DNA of 64,000 nt from NCBI GenBank assembly GCA_039621445.1, contig CP154956.1, positions 14,434,166-14,498,165 of the forward strand. The letters are read 5' to 3'. Both the position numbers and the translations under genes were made by a program. Below the pieces are notes generated by a model. It had not been told where the DNA came from. It searched no databases and saw nothing but the letters and a program-made list of their open reading frames with translations. This DNA is from Euglena gracilis. Its lineage: Eukaryota > Euglenida > Euglenophyceae > Euglenales. Shown here one piece after another: positions 22,690-32,291 of the stretch (positions are counted from its first letter, which is position 1; each line of letters starts with the position of its first letter).

Positions 22690-22975
22690 GGCAAGCAAGG
22701 GGAAACACCGCGGGAAGGATGTTTCGGTCCGAAAACTCACCTATCACTTCGGGGCCGGTAGCACCGTCTATGGGCTGCGACACACTGTCGGTGTCGCGAA
22801 GCATGGTGCGGTGGCGCGTTGTTTGTCCCCGCGGGCCCCCGAGGGGGCGTGCTGTAAAACCCCGCGGTATTTGGCGTGGCGGTAATTACCCACCAGCGTT
22901 AATTGTCGGCCCCCGGTATTGGCAAATGCCTTTGACCCATCAAAGGTTGCGTGGAAAATGATTTGTAACACATAG
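22690..22975 (-). CDS. Possible coding remnant, unknown
   Basis: Minus-strand reading FHATFDGSKAFANTGGRQL followed by TLVGNYRHAKYRGVLQHAP (22965-22830), then in another frame MLRDTDSVSQPIDGATGPEV and IGEFSDRNILPAVFPLA (22815-22690). Both look coding but need a frame change between them. No family is recognised. It lies within insertion FF. Confidence 0.3.
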
Positions 22976-23544
22976 CAACATTAACCACCAAAAAACGTGC
23001 AATGAAAGCCAAAAAATTGTGAACATTGTTTTCCACATCTCCCCAGTTTTGACCTGAGACCTGATGCAAGGATGAAGGTAAAGAGAACCCTATTTTTAGG
23101 ACATTGTGGTTTTACGGTGAAAAATGCTTCAACCTAACAACATTACAATGCACTTCCTCCATATGCTCCTTCCAAGTTTATAGAAGCAATTCAACTGCTG
23201 CTGACTTTCATTCAAAACAGGTCCATACCCGATGTAGAACACTGAATCAAAATTCTCAAAAAGGGATGTATTTTTGGCTTACCAGGAATTCCAGGCGCAT
23301 TTGCGCCTGGATCTTTTGAGAAATGCCCTTTTCTTGCCTTGTCCACGTGTTTCTCCAGGCGCAAATGCCAGGTGCTGGTGGCTGGTAAGTCCACTGGACA
23401 GCCCAGGACCGTAACCCCTAAGCCCTCAGTCCAAGGGACGAGCTGGACGTGGTCCTTGGAGGGTAGCAGGTGTGCTGCTGGCCCCCAGAGGACGCACTTG
23501 GCCAGGTTGATTCTTCTTTGATGGTGTCTTTGATGTATGTTTCT

Positions 23545-24990
23545 GTCTGTGGTCTGCATGGCCCCAACGTTCATTGAGGATCGCGACACGTTCTTCTTTC
23601 GTGACTGGAGCCGCCTGGCGTTCTTCATGGACCCGAACTACAGAGGTGCCCAGTTGGGTCCTCAGCCAGGCACTTCCACATCGTCATCCCCACTCTCCTG
23701 ATTGACCAACAATTTTTATTTGACCCCCCCCTTAATTGAGCATTTGGGTCCGGGAAATTTTTGACCCCCCTTATTTGACCCCAGTTCTCCGTTGTCCTGT
23801 TGGGGGAACCTGTGCCTGACGGTTGCGGGACACTTTTGGCCTTCTTCCATGCAACGGCCTGGAAGACCGTCATGGGCGACGCCGAAGCGCCCACTGCTGA
23901 CGAGATATGCGACTATTTGAAGCTGGACGGAGTTTACTCTGTACCACCTGAAATGCAGACCAGGGGCTTTCAGTTCAGCCTCAGCCGTAAACTTTACCCC
24001 CCCCCCCCCTCCCCCACAGCCTCAGCCGTAAACTTCACAGACCCTCTCCCCCCCCCACAGCCTCATGCATAAACTTCCCCCCCCCCCCCCCACAGCCTCA
24101 GCCGTAAACTTCACAGCCCCCCCCCCACAGCTGCTTGTGTGAAATTGGTCCAAAAAACATGCAGTCTGTAGCCTCCAGTTGTCTGCTAATATGTCTGCGA
24201 CTTCTCACAAAATTTTTCACAATGCAAAAAATACAATTTGTACAACTTGTGTATCTGCCCCGTATTGGATTACCACTGAAAATTTTACTGGTAATTACAA
24301 AAAGCCACCACTTGACCCCCCTCCTCCCCTGGCCCAGGTCCAAGGGTCCCCCTCAACCATAAAGAATACTCTCGTCCGGCACGGTATGCACAGGTGGAAA
24401 TCACGTGCTCTCTTTGTTGATTTCGCTCAAAAGAACCCAAAAAATTCCAAAACTGGCATTTTTTGGCAGGGTTTTGGGGGGTGAAATTTTGCACTGGTCA
24501 GCCCTGCTGGCAGACTCCCCAGGGGGTCCACGAGGGTTTCCACTAACCAACTTTGATAGGCTGCTTCCCCCACAGCCTCAGCCGTAAACCCCCTGCTGCA
24601 GACTGAGGGTCTGTCGGGATACAAGTGGTGGGGCCTCTACAAGGACACCAACCTCAGTGCATTTGGCGCACTTCTGTGTGGTATACCGGCATCAGCAGCT
24701 ACTGTTGAAAGAGTCTGGTCTGTGGTGGGCCATCAGGTGGGTGATCGTGAATCGTTGGCAGGCCAGTCAAGGTGGCTCCTCCTTTTCCTGTTTTTTTTTA
24801 GGGGGGGGCTTTCTGCCAATGGTGATCAGCCCAAACTGCTTGGACAAAGCAGCTCATGTATGACGATTTTTTAATGCGTGAGCGGTAGCCTTTGGCGTGC
24901 CTGGCAACAAAGTTGGAGAACCTGGTGCAAGAGGTTTTTATTCGCTTTAACTCCCGAGCTCTCCCCTCTGCTTTCCGTTTGTCGTTCTGA
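23545..24990 (+). pseudogene. hAT-type transposase, C-terminal part with intron-like breaks
   Basis: Segment 1 (23560-23690) reads FIEDRDTFFFRDWSRLAFFM then DPNYRG, the LDPRYK-like stretch of hAT proteins. Segment 2 (23786-23965) follows a CCCCAG acceptor: LLGEPVPDGCGTLLAFFHAT. Segment 3 (24592-24740) is the hAT dimerisation domain: KWWGLYKDTNLSAFGALLCG then IPASAATVERVWSVVG. A GT...TTTTTTTTTAG intron-like stretch (24736-24811) follows. Segment 4 (24915-24990) ends ENLVQEVFIRFN, the usual hAT C-terminus, and a stop. Introns 1 and 2 are atypical (C-rich, no clear GT), so the gene may be intact with odd introns or broken by insertions. Conserved hAT D/D/E acidic residues upstream are not in this window. 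Confidence 0.75.
23965..24600 (+). repeat. Tandem C-tract/CACAGCCTCAGCC repeats within the hAT gene
   Basis: CCCCCCCACAGCCTCAGCCG followed by TAAACTTC recurs about four times at 23975-24130 and once more at 24569-24590, directly before segment 3. Each copy resembles a polypyrimidine tract plus CACAG acceptor. The stretch 24130-24565 between them is AT-rich and intron-like. Confidence 0.65.
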
Positions 24991-25190
24991 AGGTGTTTCT
25001 AAACACCTTCCAGTGGGATTTCCACTTTCACTGATAGTCGCCCAAACACATGGTTTTGCATTTCCATTTCTTCACTCCCAAAAAAAGGGGGGGGCAGGCA
25101 CAGGGGTTCTCCATTTTCCATTCCAGGGGTTCTCCATTTTCCCCCCAAATACATTCCCAAGTCCCGAGCCTTTCCGAAAAAATCTTAAAG
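24991..25190. other. No feature recognised
   Basis: Downstream of the hAT stop, with a direct repeat of GGGGTTCTCCATTTTCC near 25105-25145. Confidence 0.4.
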
Positions 25191-25192
25191 TA

Positions 25193-25402
25193 CCCTCACC
25201 CCCCCTCAAAGTGGCCACCCTCTGGGCTTTGTGGGACCCCAAAATGGCCACTCTGGGAGGGGGGGCACTTTGGGGGGGGGGGACAAATTTTGGCCTTTGC
25301 CGCTGAAGGAAAATGGCCACTTTGAGGGGGGTAAATAAAAATTTGCCAAAACTGTTTGGCCACTTTGAGGGAGGGGACACTTGGAGGGGGGGGGGGTGAG
25401 GG
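25193..25402. mobile_element. Hairpin element O2 (word CAAAGTGGCC)
   Basis: TA at 25191-25192 and 25403-25404. Ends are CCCTCACCCCCCCTCAAAGT and GGGGGGGTGAGGG. Same layout as O1 and O3; the centre reads TTTTGGCCTTTGCCGC where O3 has CCTTTGGCGCCAAAGG. Confidence 0.85.
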
Positions 25403-25616
25403 TAAAAGAAAAACTCGTCGCATGCACGAGGAACGCAAATCTTCATTCCGTCATACTAAGGACGAGTGAAATTTTTGAAAAAATGCGTGAAATTATCAAC
25501 GGCCGGCCATAAATTTCACGATGGAAAATTTATACGAGCGAATTGAATGCCCAGTCTTGCCTTCCTATTCAGTCCCGGTTATTCGTGTTGCTGTTTTAAC
25601 TTCAAAATGCAAGGTT

Positions 25617-26030
25617 TGGTGTGGCGAGGGGGTCCCGGATGGGGGGGAGGGGTGCGCGGGGGTTTGCCAAGAAAATTTTCTTTGGTGGGCCTGACATGGG
25701 GGTCATGGGGGGGTCACGGGGGAAGTATGCCACTTTGGAGGTAGTCGGGAGGCTGCATCCATCATGTTGCACCTCATCACGAGAAGGGCGGCACGCATCC
25801 GGAAATCGGTGATTTTCAGGTCAAAAAAGTGGCCATTTTTGGCCATTTTGGGTCTTTTTGGGAATTTTGTTAGGATTATCTTGACCATCACATTTTTTGG
25901 GGTGCATTTTGGGCCATTTTTGAAAAGCCCAGACACTTGCCACTTGACTTGTACTTGGGGGGTGGGGCGGGACACGGGGGGGGGGACACGGGGGGGGGGA
26001 CACGGGGGAAACATGCCTCTTTTCGGGACC
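25617..26030 (+). mobile_element. CGTGACC-word repeat DD, copy 1
   Basis: G-tracts with GGTCACGG and GACACGG words at 25626-25735 and 25955-26012 surround a core including GAGAAGGGCGGCACGCATCC and AATCGGTGATTTTC. The core is found reversed at 59390-59720, also next to CGTGACC C-tracts. The two copies differ in tract number. Confidence 0.65.
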
Positions 26031-26037
26031 TTCTGGC

Positions 26038-26164
26038 AAGGTTGGGCAATTAACCGTTATTATTGGGGTCAAGCGATTAACCATGGTTAACTGGGGGTCA
26101 ACAAGCGATTAACCAATTTTCGATTAACTGTGCCTTTCCCTCGATTAATCTCGATTAACCGCCA
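26038..26164 (+). repeat. GATTAACC repeat (family EE), copy 2
   Basis: Same order as 9752-9881: GGTTGGGCAATTAACC, AAGCGATTAACCATGG, CGATTAACCGCCAC. It lies immediately after the DD repeat. Confidence 0.75.
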
Positions 26165-26715
26165 CAAAAAAAATTCAAAGTATCCCTACCCTTGAGTATG
26201 CGCTCATGTTTGTGTGAATGAATTTACACGCACTTGCCTATCTGACCCATTAGACTCGGCAACGGAGATCAGTGTGGTTTTCATTCTTTTTTTGTTTGTT
26301 TGGCTCATGATCCATCCAATGAATGAGAGTCTAAGCTCTGGTTTGGGGATGATGTTTTCAGGCACCAATTTGGCAAGGTGCACAACACTCAACGGAGCAA
26401 TCACTAAGGTGATTGCGCAAATCATTGGGGTGACAGCTTCTTTCATCTGATGACAATTACCACCCCTCCTCCGAAGGGTTTTGTTCGGTGTTGTGGTTGA
26501 AAATTGCCTCTTTCCCAAAAGGGAACTTCAATTACCCACACAACGAGGTCCCCCACCCGGTGTGGAGGAGCCCACACCGCGGTTATCACCGCGGTTACAC
26601 CGCGGTTACACCGCGGTTACGTGGGCAAGGTGCCTTGCAAGGTGGTGGAGGCAGAGTTTCGGGGGCGTCGGGAAAATGGGAAATCCCCCCAAAGTAAGAC
26701 CACCCGAAAAAACGG
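26165..26715. other. No gene; ACCGCGGTTAC tandem
   Basis: At 26573-26622 the 11-bp unit ACCGCGGTTAC, itself containing the palindrome AACCGCGGTT, repeats four times. A 78-codon plus frame (26214-26450) has no recognised motif. Confidence 0.5.
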
Positions 26716-26717
26716 TA

Positions 26718-27033
26718 ACCCCCAAATAACCCCCCCCCCCCCCGGTGTGTTCATTTTGGATGAGCTGGGGCCCCAGGGGGGGTAGGGTGGTGACATTGGT
26801 GAAAAGTGGTCGGAAAGATAAGTAAAAAATCGTGAAATTCGGTGAAATTTCAAGTGCCGGAAATTTCAGTCACCAACCTAAGGGGGGGGTGTTATTTGGG
26901 TGTGTGTGGTATTTGACACATGGAAAGCCAAGGGAAAGCGGGGGGGTGTTATTTTGGCGCTCAAAATGAGCCCGAGAGGGGGGGGGGTTATTTGGGGGAT
27001 GCTATTTGGGGGGGGGTGTTATTTGGGGGGGTT
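26718..27033. mobile_element. Hairpin-type element G2 (word AAATAACACC)
   Basis: TA at 26716-26717 and 27034-27035. Left ACCCCCAAATAACCCC; right GGTGTTATTTGGGGGGGTT. Several GTTATTT words lie between G-tracts in the right half, and the left half is shorter. It shares its word with G1 and sits about 210 bp before the Ty3-type frame. Confidence 0.65.
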
Positions 27034-27249
27034 TACTCCTTTGCTAAATGACCCACTTCTAAAAACGCCAAGTCAGTTCTCTTGAGGCCAGAATGTGCAG
27101 GCCAGAATTTCGACGAGGCCCGCATGGCGGTGCGCACGTTGAAATCCGTTTATACCTCTAAAAGGCCCATAGCCGGCTATTCGGCCGGTTCGGACCTGGA
27201 GTAGGGGAGCCCGAGGTCCGAGGGCACGGACCTCTGGGCTGATGAACAG

Positions 27250-28551
27250 ATGGAGGTAGGACCTGATCAACCCTGCCCCCCCTGCCCATCTGCCTTCCTG
27301 GTCGGTACCCGGAAAATTTTCGGGTCCCCCACCCCCCACTCCAACTTTCCGCTCGGAATGTTGTGCAAAGTAGGAAAGGGTTCATGGGAAAGCTGGCAAG
27401 AAAACGTATTTTCGCCAGACCCTTCACTTTGCTTACCCCCCATGGAACTTTTGGTCCAAGCGGAAATCAAAATCCAAAATTTTTGTGCAAAAGTCAAAAT
27501 TCTCATTGACACTGGTTGTCGCATTGCACTACTTTTTCGGTTCGGGTTGATACCAACCCCGCTCTTGGTGAAAGCCAAGAAGCCGATCAAAATTACGACG
27601 GCTGACAACACCCCCATGTGCGGTGGTGACTTGGGATGCTTTTTGGACATTGTCCTACCCCTCATCCCCAAGCACCACTCACACCCCCCCCAACCGCAAA
27701 ATTTTCCGGATACCTGGGGATATGAATCCGGAATCCATGGTTCTGACGTAATTCTGGGATACCCCTTTTTACGTCAGCACCGGCTGGTAGTGGATTGCCA
27801 CTCCCACGGTTTGCGCACATCACCACTCTCTTCATTGCCCCCCAAACCTTCAGCACCCGTGGCGTCAACCGCGACAGCCACCAATTTTTTCACACCCTTT
27901 TCGAAAACTTTTACCCCGTTACCAACCACACCAACCAACGTTTTCCACACCGGGTGTACCGAGAAAGTTCACCCCCTGCCCATTGACACACCAACTTCCG
28001 TTCCCCATGAGGCAGGGCAAGCGAGTAGCGGTACCCCCCTCGTTTCACTGGGTTACAAGACGAAAGCCCAAAGGCCTGAAGTACGTACGGTGTCGAGTAG
28101 TCGCCCAGCTGCATCAATACCCCGTTTTCCACCAGATGTATCGCTTTCAGATACATCTGTACACCCCCCAGCAGCTACAACAGCGCATCCCAACTTTTAC
28201 ACACACCCCCACCAGACCAACATGCGCGACCAGGACCACTACTCCGACACTTCCTTCCAATGTGTGCACTGTAGGAGAATTTCCGCCCAGCCAGATTTCG
28301 ATTGTGGATGTCTTGTCCAAACACCAACACTAATCCCGATTTCGCGTAACCATACACTTGGTTGCGGATCGCAATGCGCGACCGTACATCAAGTGCTCCA
28401 ACAACGAGGTATTGCCTTGTTGTTTGGGACCGCGAAATCCGTGTCACACACCTCCCCACCTCCATCTGGCATGATATGGACTGGGTATGCACCCATCCAA
28501 CCCATCAACCCTTGGGAATGCCCCTTGGGAGTGTGGATGACACACCCTTGA
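27250..28551 (+). CDS. Ty3/Gypsy-type protease frame
   Basis: 433 codons. Residues 80-175 form a retropepsin-like aspartic protease: ILIDTG with the catalytic DTG at 87-89, and the second conserved strand SDVILGYPFL at 165-174. The remainder (180-430) is Pro/Thr/Ser-rich with a few Cys pairs (QCVHCRR near residue 336) and may be a linker. No Gag-like capsid region or CCHC knuckle lies upstream. The frame overlaps the polymerase frame by 190 nt in the -1 register, the usual Gag-Pol arrangement, though no slippery heptamer was identified. Confidence 0.7.
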   Translation: MEVGPDQPCPPCPSAFLVGTRKIFGSPTPHSNFPLGMLCKVGKGSWESWQENVFSPDPSLCLPPMELLVQAEIKIQNFCAKVKILIDTGCRIALLFRFGLIPTPLLVKAKKPIKITTADNTPMCGGDLGCFLDIVLPLIPKHHSHPPQPQNFPDTWGYESGIHGSDVILGYPFLRQHRLVVDCHSHGLRTSPLSSLPPKPSAPVASTATATNFFTPFSKTFTPLPTTPTNVFHTGCTEKVHPLPIDTPTSVPHEAGQASSGTPLVSLGYKTKAQRPEVRTVSSSRPAASIPRFPPDVSLSDTSVHPPAATTAHPNFYTHPHQTNMRDQDHYSDTSFQCVHCRRISAQPDFDCGCLVQTPTLIPISRNHTLGCGSQCATVHQVLQQRGIALLFGTAKSVSHTSPPPSGMIWTGYAPIQPINPWECPLGVWMTHP

Positions 28552-31500
28552 CCTATGTTTGCGGATCCCTGAATTGCGTTACCGCTCTTCAACCCGCGAA
28601 CCAGGTCGACACATACGCGATGCGCGTATGGAACGCATTTAATTTTGGTCAATACCGTATTTTGGAGGAATGGTTCTCCAAAATCGCGGCTTTGGCTGAT
28701 TCCTTCGATTTGTCGTTGGAAATTGATGCGTTTTCATCAAAAGCGCATGCGCGCTTGTCGCGATATTGGTCGCGACATACCAACGCATTTCTTAAATTCT
28801 GGGGTGATACGGTGCTATGGATGCATCCTCCCCCAAAGCTTATCCCGGATGTGGTGGAGAAAATTCTCCGCGATGAAGCGCGAGGTGCTCTCCTCATACC
28901 CGTCAATCCGAATGCGGATTGGTTTAACCAACTATCCCATGTGTGTTTTCATTGGTGGGATTTACCCGCTGATGTACCACTATTTGAGGATTTTTGTGGT
29001 ATATTATTACCACCTGTTAAAGAAATCATTTTTCGCGTTTGTTTCTTTGACGCATTCGGAATATCCGATGTGCGTATGCCAAGATACCTTGGTACCAGTG
29101 GGGATGCCACACCCTCAACGCAGATTTCTGCGGTCATTGAGAGTGCGGACCAACATCCCAAGTCTGCTGATTGTTGTTCGCGAATTGCTCGCGAATTTCA
29201 TGGTGTACTGGATAATCCAGTTTACGCCTGCGACATCGACCCCGCGATTCGCGGTCCGTTCGGTGTTTGCAAAATCGAGCTCAAGGATGGCGCTAAACCT
29301 ATGCACCAGAAATTCTTCCGTTGTTCGGGTGAACGCGAACAGGCTCTCAACGAGATGATTGAGAAGCTCATCCAACGGAAGTGGATTATCCCTTCCAAGA
29401 GCGAGTGGACATCACAAGCTTTTGTGGTGCCCAAACCCGCTGACCAGTCTGGTCAGAAGAAGTGGAGACTGGTGCTGGATTACCGGTACCTGAACTCCCA
29501 AACGAAGGATGACCCCTTCCCGTTACCGCTGATCGAGGATTTGATCACCAAACAATCGGATAACCGGTTGTGGTCAATCTTTGATCTGGAAGACGGTTTC
29601 CATCAGATGCATTTGCATCCTGATTCGCAACCGTACACGGCATTCGTGACATCCAAGGGTGTGTACCAATGGACGGTACTCCCCATGGGTGTTAAGAATG
29701 GCCCAGCCATGTTTCAACGCATGATCCAGTGGGTTTTGCGCGATTTACCGTTTGCTCTGGTGTACATCGATGATGTACTGGTGGGAACCCAACCGCCATC
29801 CGCGAAATCGGGCGAGGATATCCTCGACCCGCATTATCGCGATGTGCGCGCGGTATTATCCGCGTTCCAAAAGCATGTGCTTTTTGTGAAGGGTTCCAAA
29901 ATGCACCTGTTTCGCAAAATTATTAAGTTTTGCGGACACATCCTGAGCAACGGGCAGCGTAAAGCCGCACCCAGTAAGATGGAGGCCATTAAGAAATGGA
30001 CTCCTGAGGTCATTAAGACCTTAACGCATTTAAAGGGATTAGCCCAATATTACGCGATTTACATGAAAGATTTCGCGAAAATCGCGGTACCCCTAACCCG
30101 ACAACTCAAAAATCGGACACCCGATAACGCAAAAGTCATTTGGGATGACCAAATGCGCGAGGCCTTGAATAAAATCAAGGACTTGCTCCTCGAGAACGTG
30201 GTTCTCGATATCGCGGATCCATACAAACCGTATGTCCTGGAGGTCGACAGCAGCGATTACGCTGTTGGCGGGGTTCTTAGCCAGCATAATGCGGCGAATG
30301 AACTCCGACCTGTGGCTTTCTTTAGCAGGAAGCTACAGGGCGACAACGGGAAAGGACAGGTTAAATGGAGCATTCGCGAAAAGGAGACATATGCCATTGT
30401 GCTAATTCTCCAGAAATTCCGCAGCTGGATAGCCAGCAGCTTGGTCCAGATACTAGTGTTGACGGATCATGAGAGCCTTCAACACTGGTATACCGAGGAC
30501 CTGAACAAGGCCATGTCATCAGTTGGCAGAAGATGCCGATGGCATGAGTTCTTGAGCCAGTTTAACCTGGTGGTAGTTTATACCCCAGGTCACACGCAAA
30601 AAGTTGCGGATCCTCTCAGCCGAGCCCCCTGGTATTATCCTGGGAACCCGGATGAGGGTGATGCGACTTTTCATGGCAGCCATGAGGCTGACCAGTTCGC
30701 ACGTCGATCCGACGCTGCGGACAACATGCTCGATTCACTACCGGTTTCCCGGGTGTATCGCAGCATCGCCATTTCACCATTGCGTGGAAGGCGCCGGCGT
30801 GGACGCACTGCCGGACCCCGTCGCATTACGCGTACGGAAACTCCTACCCCCCTATTTTTCCGCGAATGGGATTATTCGCGTGACCCTATATATAGTACCA
30901 TTGTGAATAGACTTCGTAATGGTGAATCCATAGAGAATTACTCTCTATCACCATTGCGGCTTATTTTCCGGAATGATTCTGGTTATAAATATTGTATACC
31001 CCAAGACCTGGTTGATGATGTGATTTTGAGCTATCACAACCATGGTCACCCTGGGGCCCCCAAACTTCTTTCACTAGTGGGTCGCAGATATTGCACAACC
31101 CTGAGTGAAAAAGAATTATATTCGCGCTGTTTGCGAATTTCGCAACGGTGCCAAATTTGTCAGGCTGTGAAACCGCGCAGAGGTACCCCCCCTGGTACGA
31201 TGGACTTTTTCCCCGTACCACCTGACATTTTTACGTCCCTCTGCATGGATTTTCTCGAACTTGAACCTTGCAAAGGATCAGATGACAAAATTTACGATTA
31301 CGTTTTGATTGTCGTCTGTCGGCTGAGTGGGTACATAGTAGCCATTCCATGCCGGAAAGCAGGGTTGACAGCCCAAATTTTGGCATCCATATTCCTGGAG
31401 AAATGCATCTGCTTAATGGGTTTACCGAACGAAATCGTGAGTGATCAAGATCACTTGATCTCTTCGCGGTTTTTCACAACTTTGTGCGGTTTACTCGGCA

Positions 31501-32291
31501 TTGAGCAGCATTTTTCCATTATATACCGCCCGAAAGGCAATGGTAGAGCCGAGGCAGCCGTGAAATCCGTTGTCAATATGCTTCGCCTTTCACTGGCTGA
31601 CTCGGGTAAGAATTGGTTATCCGTTCTTCATTGGTGTTTATTTTACATCAATACCTTGCCAGGGTTGGTATTACCACACTCACCGTACAAAATTGTTTTC
31701 GGACGAGACCCTCCGGCCATAGGGGATATCCCCTCGGAGAGACCCGCCCGAAGTAGCGTCAGCTGTGAAACGTGGTTTGCAGAAGTGGAATCACTCCGCT
31801 CTGCAGTCCAATCACGTATCACAGAAATTCATTCCAACAAACGGAAATCGTTTTTACAAAACTTCAACACACCTGTGTATAGTCCAGGTGACCGCGTGTG
31901 GGTACGGAATAACCGCACCCGCATGCAATCTTCCAAGCTAGATCCTCTTTGGCTCGGCCCATGCGAAATTTTGGAGAGGTTAGGTAGTAGCGGGCGATAT
32001 AAAGTTGCCTTGCCCAACGGGATTGAGGACGTCCATATGGACGACTTCAAACCGTACCTAAGCCCCCCAGACGGAAAAGCTATCCCCTGCCTATATTTCA
32101 AGCCCCGTTCCAGATTACCTGAAACGGACGACTTTGTGGTCGATAAGATAATAGACCACAAGGTCGACAGGGGTGTGCACTACTGGAAAGTTCGCTGGAA
32201 AGGGTATGGGCCAGAGGAGGACACTTGGGAGCCAGCATCCAGTTTTGTTGGATATCCAACAGGATTGGAAGCTGTGGAACAAGCGCAATAA
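28362..32291 (+). CDS. pol: Ty3/Gypsy-type polyprotein: DIRS-like RNase H segment, RT, RNase H, integrase, chromodomain
   Basis: 1309 codons, intact; opens at a TTG just after a TAA, so it is probably reached by frameshift. Residues about 95-190 (IDAFSSKAHARLSRYW, HPPPKLIPDVVEKILR, WFNQL) resemble the RNase H-like tail of DIRS polymerases. RT is 290-475 with YIDD at 468-471. RNase H is 625-755 (DSSDYAVGG, REKE, TDHES, D750). Integrase has an HHCC-like zinc site (H892-C933) and D963, D1028, E1064, the D-D-35-E spacing. A chromodomain (about 1257-1295; YWKVRWKGYGPEEDTWEP) ends the protein, as in chromoviruses. All catalytic residues are present, so the enzyme could be active. No LTRs were recognised. 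Confidence 0.9.
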   Translation: MRIAMRDRTSSAPTTRYCLVVWDREIRVTHLPTSIWHDMDWVCTHPTHQPLGMPLGSVDDTPLTYVCGSLNCVTALQPANQVDTYAMRVWNAFNFGQYRILEEWFSKIAALADSFDLSLEIDAFSSKAHARLSRYWSRHTNAFLKFWGDTVLWMHPPPKLIPDVVEKILRDEARGALLIPVNPNADWFNQLSHVCFHWWDLPADVPLFEDFCGILLPPVKEIIFRVCFFDAFGISDVRMPRYLGTSGDATPSTQISAVIESADQHPKSADCCSRIAREFHGVLDNPVYACDIDPAIRGPFGVCKIELKDGAKPMHQKFFRCSGEREQALNEMIEKLIQRKWIIPSKSEWTSQAFVVPKPADQSGQKKWRLVLDYRYLNSQTKDDPFPLPLIEDLITKQSDNRLWSIFDLEDGFHQMHLHPDSQPYTAFVTSKGVYQWTVLPMGVKNGPAMFQRMIQWVLRDLPFALVYIDDVLVGTQPPSAKSGEDILDPHYRDVRAVLSAFQKHVLFVKGSKMHLFRKIIKFCGHILSNGQRKAAPSKMEAIKKWTPEVIKTLTHLKGLAQYYAIYMKDFAKIAVPLTRQLKNRTPDNAKVIWDDQMREALNKIKDLLLENVVLDIADPYKPYVLEVDSSDYAVGGVLSQHNAANELRPVAFFSRKLQGDNGKGQVKWSIREKETYAIVLILQKFRSWIASSLVQILVLTDHESLQHWYTEDLNKAMSSVGRRCRWHEFLSQFNLVVVYTPGHTQKVADPLSRAPWYYPGNPDEGDATFHGSHEADQFARRSDAADNMLDSLPVSRVYRSIAISPLRGRRRRGRTAGPRRITRTETPTPLFFREWDYSRDPIYSTIVNRLRNGESIENYSLSPLRLIFRNDSGYKYCIPQDLVDDVILSYHNHGHPGAPKLLSLVGRRYCTTLSEKELYSRCLRISQRCQICQAVKPRRGTPPGTMDFFPVPPDIFTSLCMDFLELEPCKGSDDKIYDYVLIVVCRLSGYIVAIPCRKAGLTAQILASIFLEKCICLMGLPNEIVSDQDHLISSRFFTTLCGLLGIEQHFSIIYRPKGNGRAEAAVKSVVNMLRLSLADSGKNWLSVLHWCLFYINTLPGLVLPHSPYKIVFGRDPPAIGDIPSERPARSSVSCETWFAEVESLRSAVQSRITEIHSNKRKSFLQNFNTPVYSPGDRVWVRNNRTRMQSSKLDPLWLGPCEILERLGSSGRYKVALPNGIEDVHMDDFKPYLSPPDGKAIPCLYFKPRSRLPETDDFVVDKIIDHKVDRGVHYWKVRWKGYGPEEDTWEPASSFVGYPTGLEAVEQAQ

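Larger units (their letters stand above)
20085..23367. mobile_element. 3.28-kb insertion FF in the R2-like copy
   Basis: Flanked by CCAGG (20080-20084 and 23368-23372). Removing it with one repeat joins the host frame as PATSTW-VAAAWTQA without a break, so the boundaries are firm. It starts CTTAGACGGCCGTAACTAGA, and a related segment recurs inside at 20980. No terminal inverted repeat is visible, and no transposase, RT or recombinase was recognised. It carries about 11 copies of a GCGC palindrome and element R1. A plus frame at 21816-22205 (start MEPGEFKIQGLESSV) is unassigned. Confidence 0.8.
20122..23376. repeat. Dispersed palindrome CCAGGCGCA-WW-TGCGCCTGG
   Basis: Perfect or near-perfect copies at about 20325, 20411, 20741, 20804, 21073, 21149, 21362, 21747, 23290 and 23353, plus a half-site at 20122. 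The centre is AAAT, ATTT or AATT, spacing is irregular (60-1500 bp), and none were noticed outside insertion FF. Confidence 0.9.
18050..23530 (-). pseudogene. R2-like retrotransposon, 5-prime-truncated, broken by four insertions
   Basis: Reads right to left. 23530-23373 is the end of the RT region (NLAKCVLWGPA, matching NPSKCALWGPG of the main copy). 20079-19437 is the linker region, including DPQLDHHLLRACLDGCRV. 19192-18545 is the C-terminal part with CAGC...GDHNLCC zinc ligands and the restriction-like endonuclease core (ADLLLACW, TAVDITV). 18126-18050 is the tail, ending in a stop. Insertions FF (20085-23367), S1, W and E1 lie between these pieces. Removing FF and W+E1 with one copy of their target repeats makes the frame run on; S1 leaves a frame difference. 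Confidence 0.8.
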
